A stretch of 6,048 bases of DNA from Elusimicrobiota bacterium. GTDB lineage: Bacteria; Elusimicrobiota; Elusimicrobia; Elusimicrobiales; UBA9959. Below the pieces are notes generated by a model. The model ran no database searches. It was not told the origin of the DNA and was given only the letters and a program-made list of their open reading frames with translations. Below, in pieces: positions 1-5,953 of this stretch (within the stretch, counting starts at the first letter, position 1; each line of letters opens with the position of its first letter). Location of the stretch: positions 1 through 6,048 of the forward strand of contig DAOWGR010000079.1 in the NCBI GenBank assembly GCA_030637365.1, read 5' to 3'. A program made the position numbers and the translations under genes.

Positions 1-1800
1 AATTTTTTTACCGGAGCCAAGCTTGAAACTCTCTTTAAAAGATTTGAAGAAAAAATTGAATATATAGGCGGCCATTTTACCGCGCTTATGCTGAAACTGC
101 GCCATGAAACGGACGAAGATACCGGGCCGCTGCATCCGATAGACACCATGTTCGCGTCTTATGCTCCCGCCGCGCATTTTATGGACGATATGTTTCAAAC
201 AAAACTGGCCTTTTCGGTTTTATTGAATTTCAAGACAAGAGAGCTTGAAGAAATTTTGAGCGAAGGCCGCAAATGGTCACGGATAGAATGGGCAAAGACT
301 CGCCTTGCTCAACAATTCTCTCATCGCGTGCCGAGCGCCGTAAATCAAGAACTGACGAACGCTTATATCAAAAGCGACAATTATATCAACGGCTATAATA
401 TTTGCATGGACTGTGTAACGGATGAAAACGGGAAAGTCATGTTCAGAAAAGATTTAAAACTTATTTCTCATTGGGGCTTGAGAGATGAAATCAGAGCCTC
501 ATATTCAAATCCCCAAGAAAATTTAAAAAAGCAGAAGACCATTCTTCAAATAATGGAAAGAATCATAAACCAGGATTTGCCCAAAAACTTCATTGATAAC
601 GGCGCAAAAAAATACGAACCTTTCGCCAATACATTGGACGGAAAAAATGTCGAGGGTGAAAATAACGAAAGATACCGGCATCTTCTGAATATCTTTAATG
701 CGCACCAAAAAGAAGACGCTTATTATCCTAAAACGCCCACTCACATAGACCGAAAATTTAAATTGACCAGAGAGATTCCCGAAGAAGAAGTTGAAAAACT
801 ATTCACGACTCTTTTATCATCCGCGGAAAGCAAGGAAGCCGCCGACTATATAAAGAGCAAACTTAACAGGAATCTTGAACCTTTTGACATTTGGTATGAC
901 GGTTTTAAATCCCGCGCCTCAATGCCGATTGAAGAATTGGACAAAAAAGTGCAGGCCAAATATCCAAACCTTGAAGCCTTCCAAAATGATATGGCCGGTA
1001 TTCTCCAAAAACTCGGCTTTAAAAGCGAAACAGCCGAATTCGTGGCTTCAAAAATTGAAGTGGATCCTTCCAGAGGAGCCGGACACGCCTGGGGCCCCGC
1101 CATGCGGACCGAAAAATCGCATTTAAGAACACGGGTTCCCAAAGGCGGCATGGATTATCAGGGTTTTAATACCGCCATGCATGAACTCGGACATTGCACG
1201 GAACAAACCTTTTCAACTTATAAGATAGACCATCTGCTGCTTGAAGGCGTTCCCAATACATCCTTTACCGAAGGATTCGCTTTTGTTTTTCAGGAGAAAG
1301 ACCTTGAAATTTTGGGTTTGGAGGTGAAAAACGAAAACAGCGAATCCATTAAAACTCTTGATACCTTCTGGATGGCGAGAGAAATAGCGGGAGTGGCGCT
1401 TGTGGATATGCGCGTGTGGCGATGGATGTATGAAAACAAAGACGCGAATGCCGAAAAATTAAAAAACGCCGTAGTGCGCATAGCCAAAGAAGTCTGGAAT
1501 TCGTATTTCGCCGATATACTCGGAGTTAAAGATTCATCCATACTTGCCATATACTCTCATATGATTAATAACGGCATGTATCTGCCGGATTATCCCTTGG
1601 GCTATATAATCGCCCATCAGGTGGAAGAATATTTTAAAACTCATAATCTGGCCGATGAAATGGAAAGAATGTGCCGCCTGGGTTCCATAAGCCCAAGCGA
1701 GTGGATGCGCCAAGCGGTGGGAGAAGAAATATCGTCCGAGCCGCTTATTAAAGCCGCGGGCAAGTCGCTGAAGAACATATTAACCGGCGCGAAAAAATAA
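1..1800 (+). CDS. M3-like zinc metallopeptidase (gluzincin), 5' end missing
   Basis: Predicted zinc-dependent oligopeptidase. The frame is open from base 1 and no ATG, GTG or TTG occurs before the first ATG at 88, which has no Shine-Dalgarno. The upstream 29 codons read as ordinary protein, so the true start lies outside the window. Numbering from that Met (570 residues), the zinc site is HELGH at 365-369, with E366 as general base and E395 in FTEGFAF as the likely third ligand, 26 residues after the second His, close to M3 spacing. Conserved-looking blocks flank it: GHAWGPAMR (332-340), HLRTRV (345-350), GMDYQG (354-359) and VPNTSFTEG (388-396). A C-terminal Tyr/His-rich block (489-511) could supply substrate-stabilising residues, as in M3 enzymes. 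No signal peptide can be judged, so cytoplasmic or exported location is open. The metallopeptidase fold is near certain; the exact family (M3 or a close relative) and substrate are inferred. Confidence 0.88.
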   Translation, partial: NFFTGAKLETLFKRFEEKIEYIGGHFTALMLKLRHETDEDTGPLHPIDTMFASYAPAAHFMDDMFQTKLAFSVLLNFKTRELEEILSEGRKWSRIEWAKTRLAQQFSHRVPSAVNQELTNAYIKSDNYINGYNICMDCVTDENGKVMFRKDLKLISHWGLRDEIRASYSNPQENLKKQKTILQIMERIINQDLPKNFIDNGAKKYEPFANTLDGKNVEGENNERYRHLLNIFNAHQKEDAYYPKTPTHIDRKFKLTREIPEEEVEKLFTTLLSSAESKEAADYIKSKLNRNLEPFDIWYDGFKSRASMPIEELDKKVQAKYPNLEAFQNDMAGILQKLGFKSETAEFVASKIEVDPSRGAGHAWGPAMRTEKSHLRTRVPKGGMDYQGFNTAMHELGHCTEQTFSTYKIDHLLLEGVPNTSFTEGFAFVFQEKDLEILGLEVKNENSESIKTLDTFWMAREIAGVALVDMRVWRWMYENKDANAEKLKNAVVRIAKEVWNSYFADILGVKDSSILAIYSHMINNGMYLPDYPLGYIIAHQVEEYFKTHNLADEMERMCRLGSISPSEWMRQAVGEEISSEPLIKAAGKSLKNILTGAKK

Positions 1801-1801
1801 A

Positions 1802-2260
1802 ATGCTTGAAGAAGAGATGAAAAAATATCATAAACTGGCGTCCATAACTTCTTATGCCGTAATGGGCATAGTCATTGTTTACGCCTTAGTTATTGAAATT
1901 TTTAAAAACACCGCCGCGGAATTTAAGCCTCTGCTGGACCCTCAAGCGGCAATAGCCGTCAAGTACGCTTCTTTTTTTATAGCGGCGTCGGTTTTTTTCA
2001 CCATTAAACAAATCGCAAAGGCCAAATTCAAAAGCGAAAAAAACAAAACCGCTGAGGAATTTTTAGAAAACATCTTTTTCGTGAGCATAATAAGAGCGGC
2101 CGTATTTGAAGTGCCGGCCTTTATGGGCTTTATTTGTTTTTTTCTGGCGGGAGCTTATATTGAATTTTATATTCTGTCGGCTTTTACCTTTATAATGGTG
2201 ATTTCGTATTTTCCCAAACTTGATAATTGGAATAAAGAATTAAAACGCAAATTCAACTGA
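1802..2260 (+). CDS. Uncharacterised four-helix inner-membrane protein
   Basis: I do not recognise a named family. The 152-residue product has four hydrophobic segments at about 13-34, 49-69, 91-115 and 119-137. The 70-89 loop and the C-terminal tail are lysine-rich, as is the short N-terminus, so the positive-inside rule puts both ends and the central loop in the cytoplasm. The third helix carries charged residues R98 and E103 (RAAVFEVPAFMG), unusual inside a membrane segment and loosely like the ion-binding helix of small c-type ring subunits; that likeness is only a comparison. The start is one base after the peptidase stop, so the two genes are almost certainly co-transcribed and translationally coupled. 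An alternative Met at 1817 (residue 6) sits directly behind a GAAGAAGAG run, too close to be a normal ribosome site, and would change little. Function unknown. Confidence 0.8.
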   Translation: MLEEEMKKYHKLASITSYAVMGIVIVYALVIEIFKNTAAEFKPLLDPQAAIAVKYASFFIAASVFFTIKQIAKAKFKSEKNKTAEEFLENIFFVSIIRAAVFEVPAFMGFICFFLAGAYIEFYILSAFTFIMVISYFPKLDNWNKELKRKFN

Positions 2261-2277
2261 CGCAATAAAAAAACATC

Positions 2278-2652
2278 ATGAAAATTGAAAAAGAAAATCT
2301 TATAGCCATCATAGGCGTATCCAATAATACGGAAAAATACGGCTATAAAATATTTAAAGATCTTTTGGAAGCCGGCTATAAAATAAAAGGCGTAAACCCA
2401 AAAGGCGGAGAAGCGCTTGGCCATGCCGTCTATAAAACGATTGAAGAAATCGGAGAAAAACCCGACTTGATTATAACCGTGGTTAAACCCGAAATAACTT
2501 TGGAAACCGTAAAAACATGCGGCCGGCTGAATATAAAAAAAATATGGATGCAGCCCGGCAGCGAATCGGAAGAAGCAATAACTGAAGCCAAAAAATCAGG
2601 CATGGAAGTGATTAGCAATGCCTGCTTTATGATAATAAAAAAAGTGTGGTAG
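2278..2652 (+). CDS. CoA-binding domain protein (YccU/COG1832-like)
   Basis: Single-domain Rossmann-type protein of 124 residues, matching the CoA_binding_2 family, in which a lone domain like that of succinyl-CoA synthetase alpha binds CoA or a related nucleotide. Visible landmarks in order: the first strand and glycine turn IIGVS (11-15); a K-x-G-Y start to the first helix (20-23); GYKIKGVNPKG (33-43), the family's second strand ending in the Asn-Pro signature; PDLIITVV (62-69); WMQPGSESEE (90-99), the usual tryptophan plus QPG turn; and NACFMI (114-119), the place of the conserved C-terminal cysteine. The length is slightly short for the family (about 130-145) because the C-terminal tail is brief. 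The start is forced by the first beta strand only nine residues in, yet there is no Shine-Dalgarno in the 17-base gap after the membrane-protein gene. Family members remain poorly characterised biochemically; the role here is unknown. Confidence 0.9.
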   Translation: MKIEKENLIAIIGVSNNTEKYGYKIFKDLLEAGYKIKGVNPKGGEALGHAVYKTIEEIGEKPDLIITVVKPEITLETVKTCGRLNIKKIWMQPGSESEEAITEAKKSGMEVISNACFMIIKKVW

Positions 2653-2680
2653 CAAAAAGCCAGTTGAAGGTAGCAAGCAA

Positions 2681-2686
2681 TATAAT
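2681..2686 (+). promoter_or_regulatory. Candidate -10 box (TATAAT) for the nitroreductase unit
   Basis: A perfect TATAAT lies in the 122-base gap after the CoA-binding gene. The best -35 at 18 bases' spacing (2657-2662) matches only three of six consensus positions, and a better TTGAAG at 2664-2669 is too close, so the promoter is tentative. Transcription from here would start near 2693, just before the hairpin at 2698-2753. Confidence 0.35.
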
Positions 2687-2697
2687 TAAGACTATCA

Positions 2698-2753
2698 AGG
2701 TATAGGTAAAGCGAATAAAGAATTTCTTTAATTCTTAACCTTAACCTCTACCT
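2698..2753 (+). repeat. Long imperfect inverted repeat in the leader before the nitroreductase gene
   Basis: Bases 2698-2711 (AGGTATAGGTAAAG) pair with 2740-2753 through 12 base pairs and two mismatches. After an asymmetric internal loop, 2713-2720 pair with 2726-2734 (eight pairs, one bulged A), closing a five-base AATTT loop. The stem ends ten bases before the Shine-Dalgarno and has no T-run after it, so it does not look like an intrinsic terminator. It may be a 5'-leader structure, a small dispersed repeat, or a remnant of low-complexity AACCTTAACCT-type sequence. The pairing is visible; any regulatory role is inferred. Confidence 0.5.
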
Positions 2754-2763
2754 GCTGTTATTT

Positions 2764-2769
2764 GAGGAG
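2764..2769 (+). promoter_or_regulatory. Shine-Dalgarno GAGGAG of the nitroreductase gene
   Basis: GAGGAG lies five bases before the ATG at 2775 and fixes that start. It contrasts with the genes at 1802, 2278 and 3311, which lack a recognisable site, and supports this gene being first in its own unit. Confidence 0.8.
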
Positions 2770-2774
2770 ATATT

Positions 2775-3284
2775 ATGAAAAACAAACTTATTGAAATGCT
2801 TAAAAAAAGAAGGAGCATCCGGCTTTACACGCCAAACAAACCGATAAAAACGGATGTCTTAAAAACAATAGTGGACGCGGGCAGATACGCGCCAACGGCA
2901 AGAGGCGATGAGCCTTGGGAATTTATAATAGTAAAAAAGAAAGCCATGCTGGAAAAACTGGCCAATTTAACCGACCATGGAAAATTCATCAAAGACGCCG
3001 GCGCTTTAATCGCCGTCTATTCAAGAGAAACCAAGTACTATCTTGAAGACTGCTCGGCGGCGACTCAAAATATTCTTTTGGCGGCATCGGCTCTCGGCAT
3101 AGGCACATGCTGGGTGGCGGGAGATAAGAAAAAATACTGCCAAAAAATAAGCATTGCCCTAAAAACACCGTCAAAATTCAAATTGGTAAGCTTAATTTCA
3201 CTGGGCTATCCCAAAAGAAAGAATGAATTCAAAGTAATTCAAAAAAGACCGATGAAAGAAATTCTTCACACTGAAAAATTTTAA
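2775..3284 (+). CDS. Nitroreductase-family FMN flavoprotein
   Basis: Compact nitroreductase-fold protein of 169 residues, within the short end of the family (about 165-220). Members bind FMN at a homodimer interface and reduce nitro compounds, quinones or other electron acceptors with NAD(P)H. The N-terminal RRSIR (12-16) is the classic phosphate-binding arginine motif. APTARGDEPWEF (39-50) occupies the cofactor-pocket loop, usually written PSxxNxQPW, but here the typical Asn and Gln are replaced by Gly and Glu. DCSAATQNILLAASALGIGTC (92-112) is the central helix plus the GIGTCW turn; LISLGYP (140-146) and a C-terminal KEILH complete the fold. Three cysteines (93, 112, 122) show no metal-site pattern. 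It is probably cytoplasmic, with no signal peptide. The hydrolase gene follows after 26 bases. Family assignment is firm; the physiological substrate cannot be read from sequence. Confidence 0.92.
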   Translation: MKNKLIEMLKKRRSIRLYTPNKPIKTDVLKTIVDAGRYAPTARGDEPWEFIIVKKKAMLEKLANLTDHGKFIKDAGALIAVYSRETKYYLEDCSAATQNILLAASALGIGTCWVAGDKKKYCQKISIALKTPSKFKLVSLISLGYPKRKNEFKVIQKRPMKEILHTEKF

Positions 3285-3310
3285 TCGGATGCTAAATAAA
3301 TCGGCGCGGC

Positions 3311-4168
3311 ATGTATACGATAATCCTTAAAATAATTGAAAGAATATTTATATACGCCGCGCTGATTTATTTTATATTTTCAATAATATTCTTTCTCCTT
3401 TATTCTCATCCCAAACGCTACAAGAGCCCTTTTACTCCCAAAGATTTCGGCTTCGATTATGAAGAAATAAAATTAAAAACCCGCGACAATATCATTCTTG
3501 CCGCGTGGTTCATTAAAAATCCCCAAGCCTCCAAAGCCATCGTGCTTTGCCACGGCTATCCCATGGATAAGGGCAATATATTCAATATGACGAATTTCTT
3601 GTCAAAGAAATATAACTTGCTTTATTTTGACTTCAGAGGCATGGGAAAAAGCGAAGGTTTTTTCACAAGCGGCGGCTATAAAGAAACCATGGATATTGAA
3701 GCGGGTTTAAAATTTTTAAATAGCCGAGGGTTTAAAGACATAGGAATATACGGCCTTTCAATGGGCGGAGCGGCGGCTTTAATGGTCAAACCGGGAAAAT
3801 TGAAAGCGATAGTGGCGGACGCTCCTTATGCCGATTTAAGCGCCGTCTTGGACAATATATTTTCCGTATTCGGCGTCTTGCGCCATCCTTTGCTTGACAT
3901 AATGAATATATGGAACAAAATTGTTTTCGGAATAACACTGAAAAATGTCTCGCCGCTGAAAAATATTGGAAATTTAAAAGTTCCGATACTGCTTATTCAC
4001 GGCGACAGAGATTCTCAATTGCCTGTTTCAGGCTCAAAAAAACTGCATCAGAAAAATCCTAAAAGCCAATTATGGATAATCAAGAACGCGGATCATTGCG
4101 AAACAAGCTTTGTGGCCGGGGATGAATATAACCGCAGAATTACAGATTTTTTTGATAAAAATCTGTAG
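3311..4168 (+). CDS. Membrane-anchored alpha/beta hydrolase (YfhR/Bem46-like, COG1073)
   Basis: Serine hydrolase of 285 residues with one N-terminal membrane helix (about 12-31) followed by a basic segment (H33, K35, R36, K38). The rest is a complete alpha/beta-hydrolase core: HGYP (81-84) for the oxyanion hole; FDFRGMGKSEG (106-116), a typical strand-4 loop; the nucleophile elbow GLSMGG with S150; DAPYADL (170-176); HGDRD (230-234) with D234 as likely acid; and ADHCE with H262 as likely base. All three catalytic residues are therefore present. The layout resembles E. coli YfhR and eukaryotic ABHD13-type proteins, whose substrates are poorly known; esterase or lipase-like activity near the membrane is a reasonable inference. 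The side of the membrane is uncertain because both helix flanks are basic. The start is the only ATG after an in-frame stop at 3293 but has no clear Shine-Dalgarno. It is probably co-transcribed with the nitroreductase gene. Confidence 0.9.
   Translation: MYTIILKIIERIFIYAALIYFIFSIIFFLLYSHPKRYKSPFTPKDFGFDYEEIKLKTRDNIILAAWFIKNPQASKAIVLCHGYPMDKGNIFNMTNFLSKKYNLLYFDFRGMGKSEGFFTSGGYKETMDIEAGLKFLNSRGFKDIGIYGLSMGGAAALMVKPGKLKAIVADAPYADLSAVLDNIFSVFGVLRHPLLDIMNIWNKIVFGITLKNVSPLKNIGNLKVPILLIHGDRDSQLPVSGSKKLHQKNPKSQLWIIKNADHCETSFVAGDEYNRRITDFFDKNL
4141..4167 (+). repeat. Perfect 11-bp inverted repeat overlapping the hydrolase stop codon
   Basis: TACAGATTTTT (4141-4151) and AAAAATCTGTA (4157-4167) are exact reverse complements around the five-base loop TTGAT. 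The stem spans the last eight sense codons and two bases of the TAG. It is A/T-rich and no T-run follows, so it is a poor intrinsic terminator, though it could protect a 3' end. It also encodes the ordinary-looking ending TDFFDKNL, so chance is possible. Confidence 0.4.
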
Positions 4169-4212
4169 AGTCTTGGGGTCTGGGGGTTTTGGAGGTCTGG
4201 GGGTCTGGGGGG
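4168..4212 (+). repeat. G-rich short repeat (GGTCTGGGGG), possible G-quadruplex
   Basis: GGTCTGGGGG occurs exactly three times (4177-4186, 4194-4203, 4202-4211), preceded by the related AGTCTTGGGG (4169-4178). The + strand has four runs of at least four G (4175-4178, 4182-4186, 4199-4203, 4207-4212) with spacers of 3, 12 and 3 bases, and the 12-base spacer contains GGAGG. It lies just after the hydrolase stop and before the next promoter. The sequence pattern is certain. Quadruplex formation or a role as a dispersed genomic repeat is inferred. Confidence 0.7.
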
Positions 4213-4240
4213 CTTGTTGCCTGTAAACCAATGTAACACT

Positions 4241-4289
4241 TTGAAATGGCAAACTCGTGTTTACTATAAAGTATTATTAAAAGTATAAT
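4241..4289 (+). promoter_or_regulatory. Candidate promoter(s) of the outer-membrane barrel gene
   Basis: Two overlapping sigma-70-like options are visible. One is TTGAAA (4241-4246), an 18-base spacer and TATAAA (4265-4270). The other is a perfect TATAAT (4284-4289) with a weaker TTTACT -35 (4260-4265, 18-base spacer). The second gives a leader of about 45 bases. A direct repeat AAAGTAT occurs at 4268-4274 and 4280-4286, within the promoter region. The local A/T richness after the G-rich repeat supports a promoter here, but which box is used cannot be decided by eye. Confidence 0.5.
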
Positions 4290-4329
4290 TAACGGCAGAC
4301 AGCAAACGGTATTTAAGAAATTATAAATT

Positions 4330-4335
4330 GGAGGA
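4330..4335 (+). promoter_or_regulatory. Shine-Dalgarno GGAGGA of the barrel gene
   Basis: A near-ideal GGAGGA lies five bases before the ATG at 4341. It selects that start over the out-of-frame ATG at 4328 and agrees with the signal peptide beginning exactly there. It suggests strong translation, as expected for an abundant outer-membrane protein. Confidence 0.85.
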
Positions 4336-4340
4336 AATTA

Positions 4341-5894
4341 ATGAAATTAAGAAATATGGTTTTTATTTTTACAATTCTTGCTTTCGGGGCAAGCTCGGCT
4401 TTCTCCGAACAATGGCAAATACTCGGCACGCGCCCCATGGGCATGGGCGGAGCCTTTGTCGGCATGGCCAAAGGGCCGATAGCGCAATATTGGAATCCCG
4501 CGGGTCTTTATCAGGAAGATAATGTTTCAGGCTTTGAATTACCGGTCGGACTCAGCATTGAATTTGCCGGCGATATTATGGAAAACGCGAGTGAATTGGG
4601 AGACTTGGCCGATAATTTTTCATCAATACAAAGCGCTCAATCAAGCGGCGGCGCCATTGACGCCGATGAAATGGCGGCATTTGTTAAAACGCTGGCTCTT
4701 TTAAGCGATATGAATGAACCGGGCAATGGAGCCTTATTTGAAATCGCGGGCGGAGTAAATTTAAAGCTTTCAAAGATAGCCGTTTCAATAAATAACTTTA
4801 CGGCTCTCGGAGTAACTCCTTATATTGACACGGCAAACATTGGATTGGATAATAGCGGCGGAGAGACAGGTATAACATTAAATGCTGATTCAACACAAGG
4901 TTCCATGAACTCTACGCAAATAGCGGCTGCAAATACGATAAACACCGCTATCAATACAATAGGTCTTACCAATATTGAAACCATACTTTGTGGTGCTGGA
5001 GGATGTGGACTTACTTCTCAAGAATTGGCAAATTCTTTAGTTAATGATGCCCTTGCTTTGCCTGTAGACCAATTAACAGAAGCTGCTAATTTAATGGCTG
5101 AATACGCGGAGGACGCGGCTCCGGTAATAGCCGGAATCGCAAGCGGCAATGATTACACAAATAATGCTTCAAACTTGACCGTTGAAGGAGCTTCATTTAT
5201 TGAAATAGCTTTCGGCATGGCAAAACCGGTTTGGATAGACGGCCTTACAATCGGCGGCAATTTTAAAATGGTTAATGGCAGAGTGGGTTATACCACTTTC
5301 AGCTTCCTTGAAGAAGAATCGGGAACAGACAATGCCTTTGACGATTTTTCAAGCACCACGAAAGACAGCTGGAAACCGTCTTTGGACCTCGGATTTTTAA
5401 TGGAACTCAATAAAAGATGGACAAGCCTTCCCATGAATCCGAGAGTCGGCCTTGTAATAAGAAATCTTACCAGCCCGAAATTTGACAAGCCCGATGTGGC
5501 TGTAGCTGCCGGAAAAGGCAGTTCATATACATTGGACAGACAAGTCAGACTGGGAGCCGCGGTAAGCCCGACTAATTTCTGGCATATAGCCATGGATATG
5601 GATTTGACCAAAAACAGCACGCCTATTGACGGTTTTAAATCAAGACTGCTTTCATTTGGAACCGAGATAAATATTTTCAACAGACCGGCTATCAATATTC
5701 CTCTCAGAGCGGGAATAATGAAAAATATCGCCGAAAGCTCGGCCAGCACCTCATATACAATGGGACTTGGAATAAATCTTGTTCATTTCCATATTGATTT
5801 GGGCGGCATAATGAGCGCGGATACAAGCAAGATTGAAGGGGACGATGTTCCAAATAAAGTCGCCTTCTCAGGAAGCATAGGTCTTTTGTTCTAA
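4341..5894 (+). CDS. Predicted outer-membrane beta-barrel protein, TraF_2/PorV/FadL-like
   Basis: Exported protein of 517 residues. Residues 1-22 form a Sec signal peptide, with likely cleavage after SAFS (Ala-20 at -3, Ser-22 at -1). The mature N-terminus carries RPMGMGGAFVGMAKGPIAQY followed by WNPAGL (31-56), the signature shared by FadL-like barrels, PorV and proteins annotated as conjugal transfer TraF (TraF_2). The C-terminal half fits TraF_2 best: DGLTIGGNFK (300-309), NPRVGLVIRNLTSPKF (366-381), LDRQVRLGAAVSP (398-410), AMDMDLTKN (417-425), PLRAGIMKN (454-462), then alternating strands ending in terminal Phe-517, the usual barrel-assembly signal. The middle (about 85-280) is helical or low-complexity, and residues 177-254 use different codons from the rest and hold the only cysteines (C217, C222). 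No conjugation genes are nearby, so the TraF name should not be read as function. It has its own promoter, Shine-Dalgarno and terminator, implying an independent single-gene unit. Transport or structural role unknown. Confidence 0.82.
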   Translation: MKLRNMVFIFTILAFGASSAFSEQWQILGTRPMGMGGAFVGMAKGPIAQYWNPAGLYQEDNVSGFELPVGLSIEFAGDIMENASELGDLADNFSSIQSAQSSGGAIDADEMAAFVKTLALLSDMNEPGNGALFEIAGGVNLKLSKIAVSINNFTALGVTPYIDTANIGLDNSGGETGITLNADSTQGSMNSTQIAAANTINTAINTIGLTNIETILCGAGGCGLTSQELANSLVNDALALPVDQLTEAANLMAEYAEDAAPVIAGIASGNDYTNNASNLTVEGASFIEIAFGMAKPVWIDGLTIGGNFKMVNGRVGYTTFSFLEEESGTDNAFDDFSSTTKDSWKPSLDLGFLMELNKRWTSLPMNPRVGLVIRNLTSPKFDKPDVAVAAGKGSSYTLDRQVRLGAAVSPTNFWHIAMDMDLTKNSTPIDGFKSRLLSFGTEINIFNRPAINIPLRAGIMKNIAESSASTSYTMGLGINLVHFHIDLGGIMSADTSKIEGDDVPNKVAFSGSIGLLF

Positions 5895-5914
5895 ATTAGT
5901 AAATAGAAAACTTT

Positions 5915-5953
5915 AAACGGCGCAAGGATTATAAAAAACCTTGCGCCGTTTTT
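5915..5953 (+). terminator. Rho-independent terminator of the barrel gene
   Basis: AAACGGCGCAAGG (5915-5927) and CCTTGCGCCGTTT (5939-5951) form a perfect 13-bp stem around an 11-base A-rich loop, with a run of five T (5949-5953) at the end. It begins 20 bases after the barrel stop codon and is the clearest transcription end in the window. Confidence 0.93.

Noticed and set aside
88..90. ATG at 88 as true start of the peptidase
   Set aside because: No Shine-Dalgarno precedes it, and the frame continues open with plausible protein to base 1, so the gene is truncated by the window.
846..1151. 101-codon - strand frame and an overlapping 83-codon + frame (875-1126) inside the peptidase gene
   Set aside because: Both overlap conserved peptidase motifs (GHAWGPAMR region) and show no domain or start signal of their own.
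2653..2774. Known riboswitch, tRNA or small RNA gene
   Set aside because: No cloverleaf, no recognised aptamer core and no T-run terminator; only an imperfect hairpin is visible.
4070..4252. 60-codon - strand frame across the G-rich repeat
   Set aside because: Its Pro-rich middle is simply the translation of the complementary C-rich repeat, and it overlaps the hydrolase catalytic C-terminus.
4328..4522. Small + strand frame starting at 4328
   Set aside because: It starts inside the Shine-Dalgarno leader of the barrel gene and overlaps its signal peptide in another frame; the barrel frame is clearly the coding one.
5288..5749. 153-codon open frame on the - strand inside the barrel gene
   Set aside because: It lies wholly within the well-supported barrel CDS, has no Shine-Dalgarno or recognisable domain, and its leucine/serine-rich composition is typical of antisense shadows.
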